Below are positions 1-6,882 of a stretch of 16,499 nucleotides of DNA, piece after piece. This DNA comes from CAYPEK01 sp964409645 (lineage in GTDB: Bacteria > UBP15 > UBA6099). The notes beneath the pieces are model-generated. The model ran no database searches. It had not been told where the DNA came from and saw only the letters and a program-made list of their open reading frames with translations. Where the stretch lies: NCBI GenBank assembly GCA_964409645.1, contig CAYPEK010000098.1:1-16499 (forward strand), read 5' to 3'. Each line of letters opens with the position of its first letter. Position 1 is the first letter of the stretch. Made by a program: the position numbers and the translations under genes.

Positions 1-2824
1 TGTCTCCGTTGAAATCGCCCGGCTCTATGTGGTTCGTCACTACACCAGCGCCGGAACCCACACTCATCGCCGTTGTGTTGAACGTCCCTGTCCCTGTACC
101 GTCGTTCACGAAAACGTGGTTGTAATTCGCCGCCACACCGTCGCCGCCGATGACATCGAGCAGCATGTGGTGTGTCATGTCCGCGAAATTTATCGACGTT
201 CCGCTGTAAGACCCGTAGCCGAGCTGTTGCGATAGTGTAAATGTTCCGGAACCGTTATTCTTCAAAATCCAGTATCCGTATGTGTTGAAACAGGCGGCAC
301 CGAGATCGAGATCGCCGTCCCCGTCTATATCCGCAAGGTTCAAATCCTTTATTTCACAGTTCAGCGCGGTTATCGTCGTCGGCCCGGTGAACGTTCCGCT
401 TCCCGTCCCCTTGTACCACACGCTTGCCGCGCCATACATCCCGACCACTGCGTCAACTTTGCTGTCCCCGTCTATATCGCCGAGCGCCAGCATCTGTCCC
501 TTCGTCGTGTTTTCGAGCGTTCCTCCGTTATTGAACCCGGCGATGTTTAACGAAGGCGGCATTTCGCCCGCCGCAAGTATCTTTATCGCGAAATTCCGTG
601 TGTTGTTGCCGACACGCACCGAGAACAACGCGTCGCCGACAGCAAGCGCCGTGAATTTTCCGTCTGCCGTCACCACACCGTGCGGGCTGCCCATCTCCCA
701 CACCGCATGCAGCGGATACGAGCGCCCGTCGTCGAACTCTCCGCGCACCTCGAACTGCACTATGTCGCCCTGATACAGATAGTCCACTCCCGGCAGGATA
801 TGGATCATTCCGAGACCTTGCAGATCGACTTCGATCGACGCCGTCGCCGTGTCCGTGCCGCCGCGCCCGTCGCTCACTGCCGCCGTCACCTGATACTCGC
901 CCCGAGTGTCGGGCGCGCTCCACGTCCACTCGTTATCTCCGTCAACCGTCAGCGTCCCGCCGTCGGCCGTCAGTCCGTATGCAATCGCGTCGCCGTCCGC
1001 GTCGCTCGCCGTCACTCTTACCTTCGTGCCGCCGCCCTGCGCAATTTCGGAGCTTCCCACGTTTACCGCGGTTATCACCGGCGCCGTGTTGCCCGTCGCA
1101 ATGGCGCCGAGCGTTTTTTGCAGGTTCAGCCGCCCCGCACCGAGGCCCACCCCGGACGCGAGCGTGTCGGCATTGCTCTTCAGCAGCTCCGTCACGGCTG
1201 AAGCCGCCATTCCCGGCTGCACACTCCTCACATACGCCGCCGCGCCCGCCGCGAACGCCGCCGCCGCGGATGTGCCGTCCCGGTATCCCGTGCCGCCGCT
1301 CGGCTCGATCGAGTATATCCCCGCGCCCGGCGCGCCAAGGTCCACAGCCGTTCCGTAATTGCTGAACAACGCCCGCGCGTCGGCCGCATCAGTCGCGCCC
1401 ACCGCCAACACGCCGTCGAGCGCCGCCGGGATCGTCCCCGACGCATCCGCTCCGCTGTTACCCGCCGCAGCTACAACAACCACGTCTGACGACACGGCGT
1501 AATCTATCACGCTCTGGAATATCTTCCACGCATCGGAGTCCTTCTGCGCCGCTCCCGCGATGCTCAGGTTTATCACCGATGCGCCGTTGTTAACCGCGTA
1601 AACTATCGCGTTCAGCACCGAATAGAACGGGCAGTTCCCCTGCGCGTCACACGCCCGCACCGGAATCACAGTGCAGTTCCAGCAGACGCCCGCTATCCCC
1701 ACGCCGTTGTCCCCGGCCGCCGCGATTATTCCGGCTATGTGAGTTCCGTGCCCGTTCGCGTCCCGCGCAGCGTCCCCGGCGGCGTCTATAAAGTCCGCGC
1801 CGGCCGCCACTCTGCCCGCGAGGTCGGTTTGCGTTCCGTCAACTCCGGTGTCGATCACAGCAACCTTCGTCCCCGTGCCCGTGTAAATCTTCCATACCTT
1901 CGGCGCGCCGATCTGCACGAACCCCCAGCTCCGCGTCGCATCCGCGCCCGCCGCATACGGCGGGTCCGTGGGCGTGTAATCCGTCACTCCGAAAACCACA
2001 TTCGGGGTCGCCGCCGCAACCGCCGACGTCCGCTTCATCGTCGTTGCCGCGGTTTTCAGGTCCGTTCCATCGGGCATCTCGACCTGATACACTCCAAGAT
2101 ACGGGTTGTAGCCCACCAGCGTTCCGCCGGCGGCCGCAATCACTGTCCTGAATGTGGCGTCCGTCACGCCTTCCGCACGCAATAGAGTGAGTTGCTTTTT
2201 GACAACCGCTACTCCGTTCTCCGTCGTCACGTCCGACGCCGCGAACGACTTGAAAGTCACCTCATCGGTCGCCTCTGCCGGGAATTCCACCGCGCACGCC
2301 TCGTTTGCGTACACGATGTAGCCGATCCACGGCTCCATCTCCGTCGCCGCGGCGTAAGCTCCCGTCACCGTATCGTACTTCAACAGCGAGCCTTTGATTT
2401 TCGTTGATTTGCTCAGTTCGATTCCGTCTATCTTTATCTGATCGTCCCATTTGATCAAGTAACTCGACGGCGGTCCGATTAAATTCCATCCTTTTTCAAG
2501 ATTGAGTGTCAGACTCCCGCTCGTTCTCAGAACACCCTTCAACAGCACCCGCTTCGCGCTTTCCGAATAAACCCAGTACGCATGTCCCGCTGCTATCTCA
2601 ACATTTGTCTCGTTTCCGCATATTTCATATTTGCCGCCCTTGACCGACACTGCGGTCGCCTCCGGCATCACCTCGCACAAGTTCGATCCGTCGAGCGACA
2701 TCGGGAATGAAACCAGATGCCATCCGGACTCGATCGTCCTTGGAAGTGTCGTCTCCGCTTTAACTACAGCGGGCAATAAAAGCAAAATTAGAAAAATCAG
2801 CGGGATTTTGGGGTGTCTATTCAT
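1..2824 (-). CDS. Secreted subtilisin-like serine protease with FG-GAP/VCBS repeats (3' end beyond window)
   Basis: 941 residues are visible from an ATG at 2824; the frame is open to the window edge, so the C-terminus is missing. Residues 1-23 are a Sec signal peptide (basic start, leucine core, VKA before ETT). Two modules beginning GWHLVSFP (near 34) and GWNLIGPP (near 112) follow, then an I9/fervidolysin-like propeptide (about 217-281). The S8 domain (about 315-560) has the full triad: D325 in VAVIDTGV, H359 in NGHGTHIAGI and S519 in GTSAAAA, plus the oxyanion N456 in AAGNSGA. Next come a cadherin/PKD-like domain (about 590-665), a BIG2-like domain (about 680-765) and FG-GAP/VCBS repeats with calcium-binding DIDGDSKVD and DIDGDGDLD; the visible part stops inside another repeat (GDFNGD). 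The upstream sequence has an AGGA/AGGCGG purine stretch as a plausible ribosome site. It is probably an exported, calcium-stabilised protease. It has its own promoter and need not belong to the upstream sugar cassette. Confidence 0.93.
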   Translation of the reverse strand, partial: MNRHPKIPLIFLILLLLPAVVKAETTLPRTIESGWHLVSFPMSLDGSNLCEVMPEATAVSVKGGKYEICGNETNVEIAAGHAYWVYSESAKRVLLKGVLRTSGSLTLNLEKGWNLIGPPSSYLIKWDDQIKIDGIELSKSTKIKGSLLKYDTVTGAYAAATEMEPWIGYIVYANEACAVEFPAEATDEVTFKSFAASDVTTENGVAVVKKQLTLLRAEGVTDATFRTVIAAAGGTLVGYNPYLGVYQVEMPDGTDLKTAATTMKRTSAVAAATPNVVFGVTDYTPTDPPYAAGADATRSWGFVQIGAPKVWKIYTGTGTKVAVIDTGVDGTQTDLAGRVAAGADFIDAAGDAARDANGHGTHIAGIIAAAGDNGVGIAGVCWNCTVIPVRACDAQGNCPFYSVLNAIVYAVNNGASVINLSIAGAAQKDSDAWKIFQSVIDYAVSSDVVVVAAAGNSGADASGTIPAALDGVLAVGATDAADARALFSNYGTAVDLGAPGAGIYSIEPSGGTGYRDGTSAAAAFAAGAAAYVRSVQPGMAASAVTELLKSNADTLASGVGLGAGRLNLQKTLGAIATGNTAPVITAVNVGSSEIAQGGGTKVRVTASDADGDAIAYGLTADGGTLTVDGDNEWTWSAPDTRGEYQVTAAVSDGRGGTDTATASIEVDLQGLGMIHILPGVDYLYQGDIVQFEVRGEFDDGRSYPLHAVWEMGSPHGVVTADGKFTALAVGDALFSVRVGNNTRNFAIKILAAGEMPPSLNIAGFNNGGTLENTTKGQMLALGDIDGDSKVDAVVGMYGAASVWYKGTGSGTFTGPTTITALNCEIKDLNLADIDGDGDLDLGAACFNTYGYWILKNNGSGTFTLSQQLGYGSYSGTSINFADMTHHMLLDVIGGDGVAANYNHVFVNDGTGTGTFNTTAMSVGSGAGVVTNHIEPGDFNGD

Positions 2825-2881
2825 TTGACCGCCTATCCTTTTTTTTGCATACGCAAACTAACAGGTTTTCCCCCTGTGTAT

Positions 2882-2887
2882 ATTATA
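2882..2887 (-). promoter_or_regulatory. Probable -10 box of the subtilase gene
   Basis: In the 128-bp gap before the protease gene the minus strand reads a perfect TATAAT about 60 nt upstream of the ATG, in an AT-rich stretch. No good -35 hexamer lies at 16-18 bp. A small inverted repeat (ACAGG 2861-2865 with CCTGT 2873-2877) sits just downstream, in the inferred leader. The match is seen; promoter function is inferred. Confidence 0.5.
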
Positions 2888-2952
2888 CCTTAATGGAACT
2901 TCTTATAACAGTGATTGTTTAAAGAGTTTTATTCCAAATTTAAAATAAAAAT

Positions 2953-4623
2953 CTAATTTCCGGCCTTTTCGATTTTTAAGTCGCTAAGGTATAAAATATC
3001 CATATCGGTTTCGATGAACGTCTTCAACGCATCGGCGGGAGTTTCAACTATCGGTTCGCCCGACGTGTTGAACGACGTATTCAGAACCATCGGAACGCCG
3101 GTCTGCTCAAAAAACGCTTTTATCAAACGAAAAAACGAGCCGTTGTCCCGCTCGTTGACCGTCTGCACTCGCGCCGTCCCGTCCACATGCACCACACCCG
3201 GAATCTCACCCGCACGCTCTGGCCTCGCATGGCCGATCAGCAGCATGAACGGACTCGACCGGTCGTAATCAAAGTATTCCGCTGCCCGGTCCTCGAGCAC
3301 CGCCGGCGCGTACGGCCTGAACCGCTCCCGGTGTTTCACTCTCGAATTCAGCTTATCTTTGATTTCCGGGTCGCGCGGATCCGCGAGAATGCTCCGGTTT
3401 CCCAACGCGCGCGGGCCGAACTCGCTCCCCCCCTGAAACCAGCCGACTATCTTCCCGGCGGCGATTTCACGCGCCGCATCCGCCCACACCGCGTCCGGCT
3501 TCTCCACCTTGAGTTCTTTATAATTTTTCAGTAGCTGCGCGATTTCCCGGCTCTTGTACTCCATCCCAAAAAAAGCGTCCCTCATTTCCCAGTCACGCGG
3601 CTGCCCCTTGATTATGTGCTTGCCGTAAAGCGCGCACCCGAGCGGCAGCCCCGCGTCGCTGCTTGCCGGCTGCACGAATATCCCCTCGAACGGCGTCTGC
3701 TCGATTATCAGTTTGTTTGCGATCCCGTTCAGCGCTACGCCGCCCGCGAGACATATATTTTTAGCCCCCGTTACGTCATAAAGGTTCTGCGCCATCCTCA
3801 CCATTGCCGCCTCGCACTCGTCCTGCACAAATCTCGCGAGATCAGCGTATTCCTGCCCAAGTTCCGCGCCCGGTTCGGGCTTTTTCAGGCCGCCGAACAA
3901 CTCCCGGCTTATCAAATCCCAGTCGTTCGATTCGAGCGCCTCCTGTGGAAACCGGATCAGTTCCTCGCCGTCGGCCGTCACAAAAAGGCCTTTTTTGAAG
4001 CGCTTATTTTTCTCGCCGTACGCCGCAAGCCCCATCAGCTTGCCGCCCTGCAACTTCCCGAACCCAAGAAATTCCGACGCCAGCCCGTACAGAAATCCTA
4101 CCCCGATCGAAAACTCCGACGTGCTGTATGTCGTCCTGATTGTCGTCAGAGAATTACCGTGCCCGCGGTAGAGGCTCTGCACCTCCTGCGTCCGCCCGCC
4201 GAGATCGCTCAGATAATACGGGTAGCCTCCCTCCGCATACTCATTGCCGCGGCTGCCCGCGCCGTCCACAATCAGCACCGCCGCGTCTTCGAACGGGCTG
4301 CAAAAAAACGCCGACGCCGCGTGCGCATCATGGTGCCGCACGCTCCAAAGTTCCCCCTCGTAGCCACTCTCGCCGATCCCGATCTCCGTCACCTTGCCCT
4401 GCCGCTCGAAAAGATCGAACACAATCGCATCAACCTCGTTGATGTCCCTTATCGCGCCGCCATTCATCACGTATTTGATCGCCCGCTTCGGGAACGACGC
4501 GTCGTATTTTATCCGCGAAAGCCGCTCCTCCGAGATCGCGTGTACCTCCGCGCCGTCGATCAGGCACGCCCCTGAATCATGTATATATGAATGGACACCT
4601 ATAATCTTCAATTTCTTTTTCAT
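2953..4623 (-). CDS. NodU/CmcH-family carbamoyltransferase
   Basis: A 556-residue protein with both domains of the family, close to the usual 560-600 residues. The family moves a carbamoyl group from carbamoyl phosphate, via an ATP-derived carbamoyl-adenylate, to a hydroxyl of a sugar or natural product (nodulation factor, cephamycin, novobiocin, tobramycin). The N-terminal Kae1-like part carries SEERLSRIKYDASFP (about 31-45), the metal-binding HHDAHAA (97-103), VDGAGS, KLMGLAAYG (195-203) and LAGGVALN (292-299). The C-terminal YrdC-like part carries FGPRALGNRSILADPRD (402-418), HRERFRPYAP (431-440) and LNTSFNTSGEPIV (514-526). A GTG lies directly before the chosen ATG; AGG spacing favours the ATG. 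It starts 20 nt after the glycosyltransferase stop, so the two are probably co-translated. The acceptor is unknown; the neighbouring glycosyltransferase makes a sugar hydroxyl likely. Confidence 0.94.
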   Translation of the reverse strand: MKKKLKIIGVHSYIHDSGACLIDGAEVHAISEERLSRIKYDASFPKRAIKYVMNGGAIRDINEVDAIVFDLFERQGKVTEIGIGESGYEGELWSVRHHDAHAASAFFCSPFEDAAVLIVDGAGSRGNEYAEGGYPYYLSDLGGRTQEVQSLYRGHGNSLTTIRTTYSTSEFSIGVGFLYGLASEFLGFGKLQGGKLMGLAAYGEKNKRFKKGLFVTADGEELIRFPQEALESNDWDLISRELFGGLKKPEPGAELGQEYADLARFVQDECEAAMVRMAQNLYDVTGAKNICLAGGVALNGIANKLIIEQTPFEGIFVQPASSDAGLPLGCALYGKHIIKGQPRDWEMRDAFFGMEYKSREIAQLLKNYKELKVEKPDAVWADAAREIAAGKIVGWFQGGSEFGPRALGNRSILADPRDPEIKDKLNSRVKHRERFRPYAPAVLEDRAAEYFDYDRSSPFMLLIGHARPERAGEIPGVVHVDGTARVQTVNERDNGSFFRLIKAFFEQTGVPMVLNTSFNTSGEPIVETPADALKTFIETDMDILYLSDLKIEKAGN

Positions 4624-4643
4624 CACACCTGCCCGCGCCGCCG

Positions 4644-5750
4644 TCAGCGCCTATTTTTCTTTATCTCCGCAATACGCCCGAGCACGGCGTCGATCGTCCG
4701 CTGCGCCGTCGCCGAATGCTTCTTTTCGAGCTCCATCGCCGCCGCGCCGTACCTCGCCCGAAGCGCCGGATCGGCTATCAGCTTCCCGATCGCCGTCCGT
4801 AGCGCCGCCGTGTCCCCGGCGGGCACCGTCTCGCCCGTCACTCCCGGCACTACATGCTCCCGCAGCGCCGCCGCGTCCGTCGCCACAACCGCCTTCCCAA
4901 GCGCCATCGGCATCACCGCGCCCATCTGCCCGAAATTTTTCTCCACTCCCTTCAGCGGGATCACCACGAAAAGCGACTGCCTCATCGCCTCCACAAACTG
5001 ATCCATCGGCATCGAATGGTGCCGCTTCAGCCGCTCGCCCTTCACCGGCGGGCAAATCTTCAAGTCGCAGATCACGTGCACCTCGGCGTCCAGCCCGCGC
5101 GCCGCCGCCGCAAGCGTTTCATAGTCGCGCTCATTAGTCCCCACCGCCAGAACGTTGCCCTTAATCTCGCGCACCGCCTCGTTCCATTCGTCTTCCGGCA
5201 GACCCTTTCCTATGTGCGGCGTCGCCTCCGGAAACGAGAACCCGATCGACGACCGCGCCATCGGAAACGGATACAGATTCTCCTCCGGCACACCTTCGCC
5301 GAGATAAAAATCGCGGTACGATTCGCTGATCGCGAGCCAGAAAATGTCCGGCGCAGTGAGAATATCCTTGTACGGATCTCGCCCGTCTTCTCGCCCGAAT
5401 ATCCGGCACAGCCGGCGCCCCCGCTCGAAAAGATCGTTCTCCACCACCAGAAACGGTAGCCGCGGCACGCCCTCCTTCTCCATCCGATGCCTCAGAAAAA
5501 ACGCGTCCGTGCTGTCGCTCTTCACAGCGTCGCAGCCGCCCTCCCTCAATTCCTTCATCATCCATTCGAGCGGCGTCTCGTATATCACCAGCCGGTCTGC
5601 CTCGCCCTCCGACTCCACAAGCGACGCATATTCGTTGAAATAGAATTGCGAAAATTTCATCTCGTATCCGGGGCCGCGCGACTCACGCCCCGCGTGCATG
5701 CCGCCGTCGCCGAACACCGTCAGAATTTTTATCGTTTCGCTTTTTGCCAT
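4644..5750 (-). CDS. GT4-like glycosyltransferase (GT-B fold)
   Basis: 368 residues, cytosolic, with no signal peptide or membrane segment. The C-terminal nucleotide-sugar-binding half is recognisable: a hydrophobic strand ending VIPLKG, then EKNFGQMGAVMPMALGKAVV (269-288), ATDAAALREHVVPGVTGETV and a closing helix LIADPALRARYGAAAMELEKK, as in GT4/GT1 enzymes. The N-terminal half (residues 1-180) is unusual: it starts ILTVFGDGGMHAGRESRGPGYEMKF and has an SDSTDAFFLRHRMEKEG region instead of the common glycine-rich loop of GT4, so the acceptor is not predictable. The ATG lies 5 nt after the stop of the radical SAM gene, with AGAG just upstream, which indicates translational coupling. Its place between a radical SAM enzyme and a carbamoyltransferase suggests that it transfers or builds the sugar that these enzymes modify. 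A GT-B enzyme of another family is the main alternative. Confidence 0.8.
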   Translation of the reverse strand: MAKSETIKILTVFGDGGMHAGRESRGPGYEMKFSQFYFNEYASLVESEGEADRLVIYETPLEWMMKELREGGCDAVKSDSTDAFFLRHRMEKEGVPRLPFLVVENDLFERGRRLCRIFGREDGRDPYKDILTAPDIFWLAISESYRDFYLGEGVPEENLYPFPMARSSIGFSFPEATPHIGKGLPEDEWNEAVREIKGNVLAVGTNERDYETLAAAARGLDAEVHVICDLKICPPVKGERLKRHHSMPMDQFVEAMRQSLFVVIPLKGVEKNFGQMGAVMPMALGKAVVATDAAALREHVVPGVTGETVPAGDTAALRTAIGKLIADPALRARYGAAAMELEKKHSATAQRTIDAVLGRIAEIKKNRR

Positions 5751-5755
5751 ACTCT

Positions 5756-6646
5756 CTATTTCACAGCCTTGAACTCGGAATCCTCATGAACCCGGAGATA
5801 ATCCTCCCGTATTCCGAGACATTCGTCCCAAAAACGGCACCCTTCACACGCCGCAACCTTCACCCCGCACTCGAACGGCGACTCCTCACCCCGGAACGAA
5901 TTCCCCGGTGTCACAACCAGCAAATCCATATCCACAATCGTGTGCCAATTGTCCGGCATGTCCGTCATCAGACACGGCGGCACATGCGACGTTTTGATCG
6001 GATCGAGTCCGGCGGCAGCGCCCGCATCGAACACCGCTTTAAGATGCGGCAGCGCCTCGGTGTATCGCGGCAAGTCCGCAGCCATATCCGCCCCCGCCTC
6101 CTCCATCCCGAAAAGGGATAGATACCACACGCTGAATCGTTTCACTCCAACGGCTGAGAAACGGGTTACAAGCGTCGCCAGATGCTGCATATTCGTCTTC
6201 GTCGCAAGTAGGTCAAGCTCGACATCGGCGCCTAAATCAACGAGGTTTTTCACCGCCATTTCCGTCCGCTCGAAAGCCCCTGAAACCTGCGCGTAACCGT
6301 CGTGAATCTCCGGCGGGCCCCATAGCGGAATCGTGTACGATGTCGCCCCGGCGTCAAACGCTTTTTTCGCGTGGTCGGGATAGCAAAAAATCATCCCGTT
6401 CGTCTTCAGGTTCACGGTCCTGTATCCGGCCTTTTTCGCGTACCTGACCAGAGGCAGCAGATCGCGCCGTATCGTCGGCTCTCCACCGCCGAAGTAAACC
6501 GTTTCTGACCCGTTTTCAATCCCCTCGTTTAGAATTGATACGATCTCGTCCGAAGTGAAACTATTATCCCTAACCGACGGCGGCACAAAACAGAACGCGC
6601 AACGTGCGTTGCACGTGAACCCCATAGCTATTTCGATAACCTTCAT
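5756..6646 (-). CDS. Radical SAM enzyme with C-terminal Cys motif
   Basis: 296 residues. The N-terminal radical SAM core has the [4Fe-4S]-binding C12-X3-C16-X2-C19 (TCNARCAFC) and the SAM-binding GGGEPT at 53-58, followed by a TIM-barrel-like run of strands (VNLKTNG, SYTIPLWG, VELDLLATKTN). The C-terminal part has a cysteine in PPCLMTD, one in FECGVKVAACEGC and a closing CX2CX5C (CEGCRFWDEC), a pattern like the SPASM/twitch extension that holds an auxiliary Fe-S cluster. Such enzymes generate a 5'-deoxyadenosyl radical; the substrate cannot be told. It resembles the last module of the 1077-residue fusion upstream in order and spacing of motifs. It is followed after 5 nt by the glycosyltransferase. 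An AGGTAG element about 9 nt upstream supports the ATG at 6646. Confidence 0.92.
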   Translation of the reverse strand: MKVIEIAMGFTCNARCAFCFVPPSVRDNSFTSDEIVSILNEGIENGSETVYFGGGEPTIRRDLLPLVRYAKKAGYRTVNLKTNGMIFCYPDHAKKAFDAGATSYTIPLWGPPEIHDGYAQVSGAFERTEMAVKNLVDLGADVELDLLATKTNMQHLATLVTRFSAVGVKRFSVWYLSLFGMEEAGADMAADLPRYTEALPHLKAVFDAGAAAGLDPIKTSHVPPCLMTDMPDNWHTIVDMDLLVVTPGNSFRGEESPFECGVKVAACEGCRFWDECLGIREDYLRVHEDSEFKAVK

Positions 6647-6670
6647 TAAACTGACTACCTGCTATTAGTG

Positions 6671-6692
6671 ACCGCTTGCTGACGCGCGCGGT
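6671..6692. repeat. Imperfect palindrome (first of three in this gap)
   Basis: Arms ACCGCTTGC and GCGCGCGGT pair at 7 of 9 positions around a TGAC loop. It lies in the 236-bp gap between the fusion gene and the radical SAM gene, together with two further palindromes, and looks like a short intergenic repeat. There is no U-tract, so it is not a classical terminator. Confidence 0.5.
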
Positions 6693-6706
6693 TCATATTA
6701 ATGATC

Positions 6707-6728
6707 GGCGGGGTACGGTGACCCCGCC
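6707..6728. repeat. Perfect 8-bp inverted repeat (GGCGGGGT/ACCCCGCC)
   Basis: The arms GGCGGGGT and ACCCCGCC pair perfectly around the 6-nt loop ACGGTG. The GC-rich hairpin with short flanking CTACAA is of the kind seen as dispersed palindromic intergenic repeats in many environmental bacterial genomes (recollection, not checked). In the transcript it could shield the 3' end of the upstream message or weaken read-through; no U-run follows on the minus strand. Confidence 0.65.
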
Positions 6729-6738
6729 CTACAAATTT

Positions 6739-6780
6739 TTATATTACGGTTGGCGGGATGTGGAAATCTCGCCAATATAA
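6739..6780. repeat. Imperfect inverted repeat with TTATATT/AATATAA ends
   Basis: Outer arms TTATATT and AATATAA pair perfectly; inner arms GGCGGGAT and ATCTCGCC pair at 7 of 8. A 6-nt bulge (ACGGTT) sits on one side. AT-rich ends with a GC-rich centre are MITE-like, but no target duplication was seen. Confidence 0.5.
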
Positions 6781-6856
6781 CTATTGTTGCTTTTTGTCTT
6801 TTGCTATATTCTGTATCCTGTATTCTATAATCTTGCTTTTTTCTTTTCCCTCTATC

Positions 6857-6880
6857 CTCGCTACTGGCTACTCGCTACTG
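6857..6880. repeat. Short tandem repeat of GCTACTG/C after the fusion gene
   Basis: CTCGCTACTG occurs twice (6857-6866 and 6871-6880), giving three 7-bp units GCTACTG, GCTACTC, GCTACTG in a row. The array begins directly beside the stop codon of the fusion gene. The next 80 bp are a pyrimidine-rich, low-complexity stretch (TCTGTATCCTGTATTC). No function is evident. Confidence 0.55.
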
Positions 6881-6882
6881 TT

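Noticed and set aside
282..2185. Several plus- and minus-strand frames within the protease region
   Set aside because: The single minus-strand frame from 2824 to the window edge keeps the whole S8 triad and the calcium-binding repeats, so the others are shadows.
3616..5459. Long plus-strand frames opposite the carbamoyltransferase and glycosyltransferase genes
   Set aside because: They show the biased composition of antisense shadows and no family motif, while the minus-strand genes are well supported.
6647..6700. 13-codon minus-strand frame before the radical SAM gene, as a precursor peptide
   Set aside because: It has no ribosome site, overlaps a palindromic repeat and lacks a leader/core pattern.
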